IMG/VR virus record: IMGVR_UViG_3300037316_000194
Location: 1 to 21,330 of that record
Reading direction: 5' to 3' (one strand)
Source of the DNA: a virus
Length of the DNA: 21,330 nucleotides
How positions within the stretch are numbered: the first letter of the stretch is position 1; each line of letters opens with the position of its first letter. The notes below the pieces were generated by a model. The model saw only the letters and a list, made by a program, of their open reading frames with translations, made no database searches and was not told where the DNA came from. Shown here one piece after another: positions 1 to 7,928 of the stretch. Made by a program: the position numbers and the translations under genes.

Positions 1-2646
1 ATGACAAATCAACTGACAGATTCGACCGACCTGGCCATCTTGAACGGTGAGAATGAAGCGCCGAACGACGGTTCCGTTGCGCCGCTCGATGGTTCGTCCG
101 CCTCCGGCGGACTCGCCACAGGCGGTTCGCAGACGGCGCTCAAGGCAGGCGCGGCTCGCGGGCCGCTCGGGATCGACGGCAAGCGGGCGGCAGCCAATGT
201 GCAGGAAGCGGTGGCGAAGCTTGCGCTGGGGCCGAACAACGAGCGGCTTGAGGAGTTGCGCCCGGACCTGGTAAACGCGCTGCGCGAACTCGTGGTGCAG
301 TATCGCGAGGAGGGAATGGTCGCGCGGCGGCACGAAATCCGGCGGATCCGGCAGGCGCGGCTGTTTTGGCAGGGCTTGCAGTACGCTTGGTGGAATCCGC
401 AGGACATGACGTGGCACCTGCCGTACGAATCGAAAACGTACGACGACAGCGCCGCGGCGGAAATGCCTCGGTACCAGTTTGTGACGAATCTTTATCAGGC
501 GTTCGGGCTTTCGTTCATTTCGATCCTCAGCCAGGATGTGCCTGCAACGCGATTTTATCCCCAGTCGGCGCAATCGATCGGAGACATCTCGGCGGCGCGA
601 GCGGCTTCGCAGGTGTGCGATCTGGTCGAGCAGAACAATCGCGTGCAGCATTTGCTTACGGGCGTGGCGTTTTATTTGTGGACCGATGGGAAAATTGGCG
701 GCTACGTGCGGTATGTGGCTGACTCGCAGCGGTTCGGTTCGCACGATGAGCCGGTGATTGAGGAACATTATGTGGCGCTGGGCGACGACTCGTATGTGTG
801 TCCCGAGTGCGGCACGGAGCAGGGAGTAGGTGACAGGGGGCAGGGGGTAGGGGAAGAGCAAGAAGCGGGTGGCGGGTTGCAGGCGCCAGGGGAAAACCTG
901 ACACCTAGCACCTACAGCCCAACACAAACTCCCGACGCGCCTTCCAATAACCTGCCACCTGCCACCTACAACCTGCTGCCTGCAGTCCTCTGTCGGAACT
1001 GCGGCGGCTCGCTTGGGCCGGAACATTTCAAGCCTGCCGCGCGTGTTGCGGTTCCGCTGATTACCGGCGTGCGGCGCGTGTCGAATGGGCAGGAAGTGAT
1101 TTCGGTCGTCGGCGGGCTGGAGCTGAATACGCCGGTGTGGGCGAACGAAATGCACGAGTATCCGTACCTCCAGTGGTCGATGGAGGTGCACCGCGCGAAG
1201 CTGAAGGCGAGCTACCCGCACGCGGCGGACAAAATCCAGATGGGCGGACCGCAATCGGCCGACGAAGTGTACGCGCGATCGACGCGCGTGGCGATCTCGC
1301 AGGGATTGCCGACGACGCATCCAGGCGACGCGCTATTCAATTTGATCACGTTTTCACGGACTTGGATTCGGCCGTGGTCGTTCTACGCGATCGAGGACAA
1401 ATCGACTCGCGACGCGCTGCTCGCGCTGTTTCCCGAGGGCTGCTACGTCGCGTATGCCGGAGACACGTACTGCGAATCGCGCAATGAATCGATGGACGAC
1501 CGCTGGCGCGTGATGCACGCGCTTCCCGGCGACGGGCAAAACCGGCCGTCGGTGGGCGATTCGCTGGTGCAAATTCAGGAGCGCTACAACACGCTCTCCA
1601 ATATTCAGGCGGAAACGTACGAGTACGGCATACCGCCGATTTACGCCGATCCGCAGGTGCTCGATTTTGACGCGCTCGCGAATCAAACGGCCGAGCCCGC
1701 GGCGCACTATCCGGCGCGCGCGCGGCCCGGGCAGCCGCTGGCGGCGGGATTTTTTCAGCCCGCGCCGGCGCAAGTGCCGCCCGATCTCGTGCGGCATCAG
1801 CAGGAGTTGATGGGGCCGGTATCGCAATTTCTTACGGGACTTTTTCCCGCCGTGTTTGGCGGAGAAATGGAATCGCAAAAAACCGCCACGGGCTACGCGA
1901 TGGCGCGCGATCAGGCGCTCGGGCGATTGGGACTGGTGTGGCGGCGGCTGAAAACATTTTATTCGGACGTGATGCTGCTCTCGGTGGATTGCTTTAGAAA
2001 AAATCGTCCCGAGGACGCGGAGATTCCGATTCTCGGGCCGGGCGGGGAATTCGAGTCGCGCTGGATTCGCCTCGCCGATCTGAAAGGAAATATTCAGGCG
2101 CATCCGGAAAGCGATGAAACATTTCCGCGGCTGAAATCGCAGCAGCGCGCCGTGGTGCAGCAATTGATGGCGTCGTCCGATCCGATGATCCAGCAGGCAC
2201 TCACCGATCCGGCGAACGTCGGATTTGTGAAGAGCGTGCTTGGTTTGTCGGACCTCGTCGTGCCGGGAGAGGATTCGCGCAACAAGCAGCTGCGCGAGAT
2301 CGATCTTTTGTTGGCCAGCGCGCCAGTGGTGGAAAAGGGGACAGGTAGTCGGGGGCAGGTTGTAGGGGAAAACCTGACACCTGAAACCGGCCACCTGCTA
2401 CCTTCCGTGCCGGTGGATTTGCTGTTCGACAATCATGCTGTCGAGCTCGAGGAGTGCCGGCGGTGGGCGAACTCGGATGCCGGACAGATTGCGCACCTCG
2501 AAAATCCCGTGGGGTTTGCGAACGTGCGCGCTCACGCGGAGGCGCATTTGCGGGCGATTGGGTTGGCGTATGCCGCGCAGGGACAAACATCAAACGCACC
2601 AATACGACCATCGAATCCACAGCCGATTGAGCCAAAAGGGGTCTAA
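1..2646 (+). CDS. Phage portal protein with zinc ribbon and repeat-encoded inserts
   Basis: Probable portal protein, the ring at the capsid vertex through which DNA is packaged and ejected. The call rests on size (881 residues), on its place just upstream of scaffold-like and major capsid genes, and on portal-like segments (LFWQGLQYAWWNPQ at about 121-134; a helical region at about 620-700). No decisive motif was verified. Residues 267-270 (CPEC) and 331-334 (CRNC) form a CxxC pair typical of a zinc ribbon. The loop between them, about 274-328, is translated family B repeat. A second repeat-derived stretch lies at about 778-801. The ATG is the first base of the window, so the start may be internal and any ribosome binding site is unseen. 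The N-terminal 50 residues are low-complexity. Terminase would be expected upstream, outside the window. Confidence 0.8.
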   Translation: MTNQLTDSTDLAILNGENEAPNDGSVAPLDGSSASGGLATGGSQTALKAGAARGPLGIDGKRAAANVQEAVAKLALGPNNERLEELRPDLVNALRELVVQYREEGMVARRHEIRRIRQARLFWQGLQYAWWNPQDMTWHLPYESKTYDDSAAAEMPRYQFVTNLYQAFGLSFISILSQDVPATRFYPQSAQSIGDISAARAASQVCDLVEQNNRVQHLLTGVAFYLWTDGKIGGYVRYVADSQRFGSHDEPVIEEHYVALGDDSYVCPECGTEQGVGDRGQGVGEEQEAGGGLQAPGENLTPSTYSPTQTPDAPSNNLPPATYNLLPAVLCRNCGGSLGPEHFKPAARVAVPLITGVRRVSNGQEVISVVGGLELNTPVWANEMHEYPYLQWSMEVHRAKLKASYPHAADKIQMGGPQSADEVYARSTRVAISQGLPTTHPGDALFNLITFSRTWIRPWSFYAIEDKSTRDALLALFPEGCYVAYAGDTYCESRNESMDDRWRVMHALPGDGQNRPSVGDSLVQIQERYNTLSNIQAETYEYGIPPIYADPQVLDFDALANQTAEPAAHYPARARPGQPLAAGFFQPAPAQVPPDLVRHQQELMGPVSQFLTGLFPAVFGGEMESQKTATGYAMARDQALGRLGLVWRRLKTFYSDVMLLSVDCFRKNRPEDAEIPILGPGGEFESRWIRLADLKGNIQAHPESDETFPRLKSQQRAVVQQLMASSDPMIQQALTDPANVGFVKSVLGLSDLVVPGEDSRNKQLREIDLLLASAPVVEKGTGSRGQVVGENLTPETGHLLPSVPVDLLFDNHAVELEECRRWANSDAGQIAHLENPVGFANVRAHAEAHLRAIGLAYAAQGQTSNAPIRPSNPQPIEPKGV
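818..990. repeat. Family B degenerate inverted repeat inside the portal gene
   Basis: A G-rich left part (GGAGTAGGTGACAGGGGG and variants) is followed by a C-rich right part (CCTGCCACCTGCCACCTACA and variants), so the arms are roughly complementary. The block shares the exact 18-mer GGGGAAAACCTGACACCT with the copy at 2334-2403. It is read in frame and widens the loop between the two CxxC pairs of the zinc ribbon. Confidence 0.75.
2334..2403. repeat. Family B repeat, second in-frame copy in the portal gene
   Basis: Left half GGGGACAGGTAGTCGGGGGC and right half CCTGACACCTGAAACCGGCC followed by ACCTGCTACC are approximately complementary, around GTAGGGGAAA. It shares an 18-mer with the copy at 818-990 and is translated without a stop or frameshift (residues about 778-801). 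Confidence 0.7.
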
Positions 2647-2654
2647 ATAGCTTT

Positions 2655-2891
2655 TCAGTCCTGATCTTCGCGGAAATCTACGATGTCGTCCCAGTGGATT
2701 ACATACGCGCCTGTGCGCTTATACGTTTCTGGTTTGCTAGTCGAGATAAGATCGAAGATAACGTCGCGATGATCGTCGTCCAAATGAATGATCTTAGCTT
2801 TTAATAATTCGCCATTAGCGCAATTGAATGTGACGACTTTTTGCTCACTTCGGCGTAGCCGCTCGATGTCCTCGTTTGTCATGTCATCCAT
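2655..2891 (-). CDS. Small conserved hypothetical protein, antisense to the phage genes
   Basis: A 78-residue acidic protein ending 9 bp from the portal stop and facing against all other genes here. The translation is coherent, with FNCANGELLKAKIIHLDDDH, then DVIFDLISTS, and a VIHWDDIVDF tail. It resembles small GE(L/V)xxAKI...DVIYDLVS proteins that I recall from Acidobacteria genomes (from memory, not searched). Base composition is visibly more AT-rich than the phage genes, suggesting separate acquisition. There is no strong Shine-Dalgarno. The start could be the first ATG or the ATG three codons later. It is likely a stray host gene or phage moron of unknown function, with no catalytic motif or membrane segment. 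Confidence 0.7.
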   Translation of the reverse strand: MDDMTNEDIERLRRSEQKVVTFNCANGELLKAKIIHLDDDHRDVIFDLISTSKPETYKRTGAYVIHWDDIVDFREDQD

Positions 2892-2955
2892 TTTCTGATT
2901 TCGACGAAATGTACCACAAATTGGCGGGGATACCCTGCGATAAGGGGTTAAATCA

Positions 2956-4305
2956 ATGAGCAGCGGAGCGCAAGTGGATCTGGATTGGGCTGGGGCCGAC
3001 GCAGGGCAGGGCGGGGCGGGCGCTCCTTCGCCAAGCGCGCCGAGTACTGGCGCGGCTGGTGGGGCGTACCTGACGGATGAAGAGATTCTGGGGATCGAGC
3101 CGGTTGGCGGGGGTGCACCCGCTCACCATGATGCCATTCCGAGCCCCGACAGGGCCGGAGTAAACTCCGCGAGGAATCTGTCTTCTATCGATGATGCCGG
3201 CAATCCAGGGGCGCAGAGAGATTCCTCGGGCAAAGACGGCGCTCGGAATGACAACCAGGCTGCCGCGGCGGGACTCGGCACGGGTGCGCCGATGCCGGAG
3301 TGGATGCGGACGCTGGCGGCGGATCCGAAGCATGGGGGCGAGGCGCAGCAGCTGTGGCGCGAGCATCAGGAGTTTCGCGCGGCGTTTTCTTCTTCGGAGG
3401 AGGCGCGCGCGATCAAGGAATTGTTGCCCGGCGGGGTGAAGGATGTTTTGACGTTGCGCGAGGCCACGCAGTCCGTGGACAGGATCGACGCGGCTCTCTT
3501 TTCGGGAGATATTCGGGCGCAGTCGGAAGTGGTTGCGGAGTTGGCGCGGGCGAATCCGGCGGCGTTTCGGTCGATGTTTGCGGAGGCGGCGAAGGTGTTG
3601 GCGGGGATGGGGCAGAATCAGGAAGCAGGAGGCAGGAGGCAAGAGGCAGGAAACTTCGCAAGCTCAAGTCCCGCGATGAGTGCCGTTGCCGGTGGCGAGT
3701 TGGAAAATCGCAGGCAAGATGCCGGCGCTACAACTGCGGCGCCAGTCACGAATCACGAATCACAAATTACGAATCACCAGTCACCGGTTACCAGTCACCA
3801 GTCACCGAACTTCGACCCGGCGGCCTACTCGGCGTTTGAGCGGTCGACGAATGACGCTGTGGCGCGGGACGTGCGCGGGTCGATCGGCGACACGCTTGCG
3901 CGGGTGATGCCGGAGGGAGTGGCGGAGGGGGCGGCGCGGCGGATCGGCGAGGACATTTTTAACGAAGTGCATCGCGCGCTCGCGGCGGATCGAACTCTTT
4001 CGGAACAGGTCGCGGGTGTGTTGCGCGACAGGCGATTTGGCGGCGCAGAGCAACAGCGCGTCGCGACGCTGCTCGCGGGGCGCGCGAAGCAGTTGGTGCC
4101 CAGCGTGGCGCGGCGCGTGATCGGCGAATGGACGAGCACTGTTTTGAACACGGCGCGATCGAAGGCCGCGCGGCAAGCGGCGGCGGCGTCGCGCGTCGAT
4201 ATCGCCGCGCCGGGCGGATCGCTCGATTCGATGCCGCTGCGGGCGATGTCGTCGCGGGAAGTGAATTACGCGTCGATGAGCGATGAGGAAATTCTTAATT
4301 CGTAG
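2956..4305 (+). CDS. Scaffold-like head assembly protein carrying several repeat inserts
   Basis: A 449-residue protein between portal and major capsid, the usual place of a scaffolding protein. The N-terminal third is Gly/Ala-rich. Residues 110-220 and 290-415 are predicted mostly helical, charged and Ala-rich, which fits a scaffold. AAGGGG at 2941-2946 is a plausible ribosome binding site. Three tracts are translated repeats: about 61-99 (family E hairpin), 221-232 (GGRRQEAG from a CAGGAGG-type repeat) and 264-285 (TNHESQI-TNHQSPV-TSHQSP from family A heptamers). LTDEEILGIE near the N-terminus and MSDEEILNS at the very C-terminus share a DEEIL motif, perhaps a capsid- or portal-binding tail. 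No protease motif is visible. The function is inferred from position. Confidence 0.65.
   Translation: MSSGAQVDLDWAGADAGQGGAGAPSPSAPSTGAAGGAYLTDEEILGIEPVGGGAPAHHDAIPSPDRAGVNSARNLSSIDDAGNPGAQRDSSGKDGARNDNQAAAAGLGTGAPMPEWMRTLAADPKHGGEAQQLWREHQEFRAAFSSSEEARAIKELLPGGVKDVLTLREATQSVDRIDAALFSGDIRAQSEVVAELARANPAAFRSMFAEAAKVLAGMGQNQEAGGRRQEAGNFASSSPAMSAVAGGELENRRQDAGATTAAPVTNHESQITNHQSPVTSHQSPNFDPAAYSAFERSTNDAVARDVRGSIGDTLARVMPEGVAEGAARRIGEDIFNEVHRALAADRTLSEQVAGVLRDRRFGGAEQQRVATLLAGRAKQLVPSVARRVIGEWTSTVLNTARSKAARQAAAASRVDIAAPGGSLDSMPLRAMSSREVNYASMSDEEILNS
3134..3252. repeat. Family E hairpin embedded in frame in the scaffold-like gene
   Basis: The left arm runs from CATTCCGAGC (3134) to GAGGAATCTGTCT. 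The right arm runs from AGAGATTCCTCGG to GCTCGGAATGAC (3241-3252). The arms are largely complementary. The same motif, CATTCCGAGC followed by GAGGAATCTC, occurs at the right edge of the window (21300-21324), outside any gene. The copy here keeps the frame open. Confidence 0.75.
3742..3807. repeat. Family A heptamer array embedded in frame in the scaffold-like gene
   Basis: Roughly nine units of the C-rich orientation (TCACNNN, for example TCACGAA, TCACCAG, TCACCGG) run through the gene. Three 7-bp units make 21 bp, so the translation also repeats every seven residues: TNHESQI, TNHQSPV, TSHQSP. Unlike the intergenic copies there is no obvious facing GTGANNN arm. Confidence 0.8.
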
Positions 4306-4390
4306 GTTTTAGGTGGCGGGTAGCAGGGTGTAGGGGAAGTCAAACCCTGCGGCCCTCCCACCCGTCGCCTGCAACCCGCCACCTGAATCC
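4306..4390. repeat. Family B repeat between scaffold and capsid genes
   Basis: GGTGGCGGGTAGCAGGGTGT and GTAGGGGAAG on the left face CCCACCCGTCGCCTGCAACC and CGCCACCTGA on the right, forming an imperfect hairpin. It is related to the two copies inside the portal gene. The remaining bases before the capsid start hold the ribosome binding site AAGGAG. Confidence 0.65.
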
Positions 4391-4456
4391 ATCGGTTTTC
4401 CACTGCACTCATACAATCTGTACTTCATTCACTACTCATAACAATAAGGAGCAATC

Positions 4457-5728
4457 ATGGCAGCACAAAACAACGCACAAACCATCGCGTTGCAACTGGA
4501 GAAGGTGCGCGACAAAGTGCCCCTGCTCTACGAGCGCGACGATGTTCTGCTTAGCATGATCCAGGCCCGCGGTGACGTCGAGAAGGTCAGCTCGCGCAAC
4601 ATGCGCTTGCCGTTGCAATTGATTCCCGGCGGCAAGGCCGGAAGCTACAGCGCCGATGGCGGCGACCTGGGGCTCGGCTCGGGCACCACGTATGACGTCG
4701 CGCAAGTCTCGCCGATCTTTTTCCGGTTCGCCGTGCAAATCACCAAGCTCGTCGAATACGCGTCCAACTCGCGGGAGAAGGCGATCGAGAATGCCGTGAA
4801 GCGCGAAATCGCCAGCGGCATGAAGCAATTCCGGGCATTCCTCGACAAGGTGATTCAGACCGCCGGCAACGGCGTTCTGGGAACCATCAGCTCGATCGCC
4901 GGCTCCACGTTCACGATGGCCGTGCCCACGGGCGCGGCGCTGGTGTACGTGGGCCAGACGATTCAGATCTACGATCCGACACTCACCACCAATCGCAACG
5001 TCGCGGCCAGTGTCGTTTCCAACGTGACGGCGGCCGATCCGATTTCCTCGACGCAAACGATCACCGTGGACAACGTGCCCAGCGGCACGTCCGTCAACGA
5101 CGTGATCGTACATGACGGGCTTACCGGTTCGTCACCCGTGTCCCTCTACGGCATCAAGTATCACCAGAACAACGCCACCACCGGCACCTGGCTCAACCTC
5201 AACCGGGCCACGTACCCACAACAATTGCAAACGCCGCGCGTCAATGCGGGGAACGCCGCCCTGGTTCCCGGCCACGTGCGCCTCGCGATCAACAAGGTCC
5301 GCAAAGCGCTGGGCATCAATCAACTCGGCAAGCTCATCGCCTACACCAGCGTCGAGCAGGAGCACGCCTGGGAAAATCTCGGCATCACGGTTTCTCAGGT
5401 CGTCAAGGAAGGGCCGGGAGGCCGCGCGAGCGATCTCGACATGCTCTTCTCCGGAAAGAAAACGATGTCCGGCATTCCGATCAAGTCTTCGGTGAACGCC
5501 GATCAAACGCGCGTGGATTTCCTCGATCTCTCACACTGGGGCCGCGCCGTGATGAAGGACATCGACTTCTTCGAGGTGGGCGGGCAGACGGTGTTTCCGA
5601 TTTACGGCGCCAGCGGAGGCATCTCCGCGTCGTTCATCTTCTACTTCGACACCGGATTCCAGGTGTGGAACGACTCCCCGCGCAGCGGCAGTTACATCGA
5701 TGCTCTTGCGCGGCCGAATGGGTACTGA
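4457..5728 (+). CDS. Phage major capsid protein
   Basis: A 423-residue protein with a strong ribosome binding site (AAGGAG, 4446-4451) as expected for an abundant product. Residues 1-140 hold a helical N-arm and the segment ISPIFFRFAVQ-like (85-95) leading to the long helix AIENAVKREIASGMKQF (109-125), a pattern common in HK97-fold capsid proteins. Residues 142-220 form a Thr/Val/Ser-rich beta stretch that looks like an inserted domain. Residues 275-390 return to mixed alpha/beta, and the C-terminus (FIFYFDTGFQVWNDSPR) resembles an HK97-type final strand. Its place after portal and scaffold supports the call. Codon use is clean and GC-rich and no repeats have entered the gene, unlike its two upstream neighbours, which suggests purifying selection. 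Confidence 0.85.
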   Translation: MAAQNNAQTIALQLEKVRDKVPLLYERDDVLLSMIQARGDVEKVSSRNMRLPLQLIPGGKAGSYSADGGDLGLGSGTTYDVAQVSPIFFRFAVQITKLVEYASNSREKAIENAVKREIASGMKQFRAFLDKVIQTAGNGVLGTISSIAGSTFTMAVPTGAALVYVGQTIQIYDPTLTTNRNVAASVVSNVTAADPISSTQTITVDNVPSGTSVNDVIVHDGLTGSSPVSLYGIKYHQNNATTGTWLNLNRATYPQQLQTPRVNAGNAALVPGHVRLAINKVRKALGINQLGKLIAYTSVEQEHAWENLGITVSQVVKEGPGGRASDLDMLFSGKKTMSGIPIKSSVNADQTRVDFLDLSHWGRAVMKDIDFFEVGGQTVFPIYGASGGISASFIFYFDTGFQVWNDSPRSGSYIDALARPNGY

Positions 5729-5731
5729 TTC

Positions 5732-5820
5732 GTGACTAGTGACTGGTGATCGGTGACTGGTGAAGAGTTGACCTTCGACTCCGGAGGTTCACCAGTCACT
5801 AGTCACCGGTCACCAGTCAC
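5732..5820. repeat. Family A inverted heptamer array after the capsid gene
   Basis: The left arm of 33 nt (5732-5764) is GTGACTAGTGACTGGTGATC and continues in the same pattern. The right arm (5788-5820) matches its reverse complement at about 28 of 33 positions. The 23-nt loop contains GACTCCGGAGG. This long hairpin begins four bases after the capsid stop and could work as a terminator or RNA-stabilising structure. Confidence 0.85.
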
Positions 5821-5860
5821 AATTCCTTCGATGCACTACTGATATATTCAGGAGAAAAAC

Positions 5861-6247
5861 ATGTCTGTCACACTTACGCTTACGGATGTTGATCCTGGCG
5901 GGACGCAGATTTACGCATTCGGGACGGTGCAACTCTCGGGCAACTATCCGACCGGCGGCGATACCGTCGACTGGACGCAGCTCATTCGGCAGGTTGCCGT
6001 GCGCGGCGAAACCGTCGATTCGAGCATGGCCGATCCCGCATACGGGCCGGTCCAGGCGAGCTTCACCGTGCAGGGGGGAACGCCCAATCAGTATCAAATG
6101 CAGCAGGGCCCCGCGGCGAACAGTTGGAAGATGCGCGGCTACACGACGGGATCGAGCGGCGCGGAATTTACCGGCGGCTCGGCCTATCCATCGTCGGCCA
6201 CGAGCGACGTGATCACGTTCTCGGCGCAATTCCGCAAGTTGACATGA
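5861..6247 (+). CDS. Small beta-rich virion-type protein, possibly capsid decoration
   Basis: A 128-residue protein with a good ribosome binding site (AGGAG, 5851-5855). The sequence is rich in Thr, Ser, Gly and short beta-forming segments (VTLTLTDVDP, VQLSGNYPTG, DVITFSAQFRKLT) with no signal peptide or membrane segment. Immediately after the major capsid gene, decoration/head-stabilising or minor tail proteins are usual. I do not recognise a named family. The VITFSAQFRKLT ending suggests a compact beta sandwich whose last strand closes the fold. Confidence 0.75.
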   Translation: MSVTLTLTDVDPGGTQIYAFGTVQLSGNYPTGGDTVDWTQLIRQVAVRGETVDSSMADPAYGPVQASFTVQGGTPNQYQMQQGPAANSWKMRGYTTGSSGAEFTGGSAYPSSATSDVITFSAQFRKLT

Positions 6248-6252
6248 CTTGT

Positions 6253-6413
6253 GGACGGTGATTAGTGACTGGTAATTGGTGACTGGTGATTTGAAATTTG
6301 AGATTCATGAAAACCGGAACCTTCGTGCCATTGGTGGAGCTTTATGAAAAATGGTTTTCACCAGTCACCAGCCACGAGTCACCAGTCATTAACCAACAGT
6401 CACTCGTCGCCCT
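6253..6413. repeat. Family A inverted array with 70-bp spacer
   Basis: GTGATTAGTGACTGGTAATT and GGTGACTGGTGAT (about 6257-6290) face TCACCAGTCACCAGCCACGA and further units (about 6358-6412). The spacer 6291-6357 has no recognisable gene. An ATG at 6344 opens a frame through the right arm, but this is repeat-encoded. Confidence 0.75.
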
Positions 6414-6427
6414 TTCCTAGATCAAAC

Positions 6428-6979
6428 ATGATCCGAGTTTTGCGAGAAACGCTTGAAGTGCCTGCGGGCGTCGCGCGCGAGCTTGCGCTTGCGGGCGGGC
6501 ACAACCGGTTTGGTGAGCCGAATTACCGCGCGGTGTGGGGATGGTCGCGGCTGGACTGGATTGGGGGGAAGTGGGAAGACCGCGATCCCATTTCTGGAAC
6601 ACTTGTCCGCGAAGTGGTCGAACTGCGGCGCGAGCCGAAATACTTGCCGCACAATCGCTGGCACATCGAGCGGTGGATGCCTCCGGAGAGCTACGGTTCC
6701 CCGGGCGAGTGGCACGCGCAGACGATCGAAATCGTAAACGGGCGGAACGTTCCGGCGCTGGGGCCGTATCCTTCGCGCGGGGATTACGAGCTCTGCTTCA
6801 TGCTCGAAGGGCCGCAGGGCGAGTTCGTGCAACTGACGCCGGCGGTGGCGCGGCACATTGCGCGCGCGATCGAAACGAGCCGCGGCGTTCCGCAGGCAAA
6901 GAAAAAAGAAGCGCTCGACGAGCGGACGCGGCGCGAGGAGCGGGAATACGACGCATACGCGGAAGCCGCGCTGTCGTGA
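6428..6979 (+). CDS. Hypothetical phage protein
   Basis: I do not recognise a family. From the ATG at 6428 the product is 183 residues. An in-frame ATG at 6344 would add 28 residues read from the family A array (NGFHQSPATSHQS), so it is rejected as the natural start. The protein opens MIRVLRETLEV, has a Trp/Arg-rich middle (VWGWSRLDWIGGKWEDRDP; HIERWMPPESYG) and ends in a charged helix (KKKEALDERTRREEREYDAY). There are no membrane segments. It lies in the head-to-tail region, co-oriented with the structural genes. No clear Shine-Dalgarno precedes 6428, so translation could rely on coupling or on a structure in the repeat. Confidence 0.7.
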   Translation: MIRVLRETLEVPAGVARELALAGGHNRFGEPNYRAVWGWSRLDWIGGKWEDRDPISGTLVREVVELRREPKYLPHNRWHIERWMPPESYGSPGEWHAQTIEIVNGRNVPALGPYPSRGDYELCFMLEGPQGEFVQLTPAVARHIARAIETSRGVPQAKKKEALDERTRREEREYDAYAEAALS

Positions 6980-7127
6980 ATCGTGATTTGTGATTCGTGA
7001 ATCGTGACCCGTAATTCGCGAGCACGAAGACGATTCCGCGCTTCACAATTCACTCCAGGCGAAGCCGTTTGCAAAGTTTACTTCATCAGTTTGCTCCACG
7101 AATCACTAATCACAGTTCACGAATCAC
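6976..7127. repeat. Family A inverted array, GTGAATC subtype
   Basis: The left arm GTGAATCGTGATTTGTGATT and following units overlap the preceding stop codon. The right arm CACGAATCACTAATCACAGT then TCACGAATCAC lies at 7097-7127. The spacer of about 80 bp contains no gene. Confidence 0.75.
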
Positions 7128-7152
7128 GCTTACCGTAAGGAGAGAGAACGAT

Positions 7153-7776
7153 ATGCAAAGTGACACCGCGGTGATTGCAAATATCACGGAGCAGCACTAC
7201 ATGGCGCATCGAATGTACGGCACGTTTCAGATAGCCGGGCGCGCGGAAGGGGAAGCGTGCGCGCTGACGCGCGTTACGCCGCGCACGGCCGTGATGGACT
7301 ATGGCGACAAGCGCGTTTTGCCGCTGCCGATCGCGGCGCGCGAAATTGCCGAGGACATTTGCCGCGAAATCAATTCCGACGCGGGGGAGCGGAGTTTCCT
7401 GGGAGTCTTCGTGTGCGCGGGAGACGCGCCCACCGAAGAGGAGTTGAGGAGCGCGCAAGAGAGGCTCGACGAATTTTACCGCGCGCTGGTGGCGGGGGCG
7501 GACCGCGAGTGGGAACGTTCGCACTCGTTTCTCTTCATTCACGATTTGCAACGGCGGGCCGCGTCGAGGCTGGGCCTGCAGAAGGAATGGCATTATCAGG
7601 CGCGCGAGACCGAGGAGTGTCCCGGGTGCGGCGAACGGGTCAAGCCGGGCGTCGCGGTGTGCAAATCGTGCCACGCGATTCTGAATCGCGAGAAGGCGCT
7701 GGCGCTGGGACTGATTCAGCCGCCGGCCGATGGATTGCCACAGAGACACAGGGGCACGGAGAAGAGCAAAGACTAG
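7153..7776 (+). CDS. Phage-cluster protein with C-terminal zinc ribbon
   Basis: A 207-residue protein. The ATG at 7153 follows AAGGAGAG (7137-7144) at good spacing. A longer reading from 7069 would add repeat-encoded residues (FAPRITNHSSRIT) and is rejected. The body is alpha/beta and acidic, including EIAEDICREINSD and EEELRSAQERLDEFYRAL. Near the C-terminus CPGCGERVKPGVAVCKSCHA carries two CxxC pairs ten residues apart, a rubredoxin-like zinc ribbon that could bind nucleic acid or protein. The last 15 or so residues (GLPQRHRGTEKSKD) are read from a family C repeat, so the native C-terminus was probably shorter or different. I know no specific family. A minor structural or assembly role is only inferred from context. 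Confidence 0.75.
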   Translation: MQSDTAVIANITEQHYMAHRMYGTFQIAGRAEGEACALTRVTPRTAVMDYGDKRVLPLPIAAREIAEDICREINSDAGERSFLGVFVCAGDAPTEEELRSAQERLDEFYRALVAGADREWERSHSFLFIHDLQRRAASRLGLQKEWHYQARETEECPGCGERVKPGVAVCKSCHAILNREKALALGLIQPPADGLPQRHRGTEKSKD

Positions 7777-7928
7777 GAATGGAACCACGGATGGACACAG
7801 ATAAACACAGATAAGAACAATTCAAACGAAGAGTTTGAAAATCAGCCGGATTTTGATTTATCCAACCGTTTTTCTCTCCGTTTTTCATGTGTGTTCATCC
7901 GCGTTCATCGGTGGTCCTTCCCGTGTGC
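7737..7928. repeat. Family C long inverted repeat
   Basis: ACCACGGATGGACACAGATA at about 7784 pairs with TTCATCCGCGTTCATCGGTGG ending near 7914 (about 20 of 25 positions in the core). The outer parts (CCACAGAGACACAGGGGCAC; TTCTCTCCGTTTTTC) also pair weakly. The left arm overlaps the end of the zinc-ribbon gene and supplies its last codons. Repeats of this type are widely scattered in environmental bacterial genomes (from memory). Confidence 0.75.

Noticed and set aside
1354-2394. Long reverse-strand frame (346 codons) opposite the portal gene
   Set aside because: It is an Arg/His-rich mirror of a high-GC gene, with no ribosome binding site and no recognisable domains.
6344-6427. N-terminal extension of the 6428 gene
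   Set aside because: The extra 28 residues are read from a family A array, and similar repeat-coded leaders occur before 7153 and 20582, so this is an artefact of open repeats.
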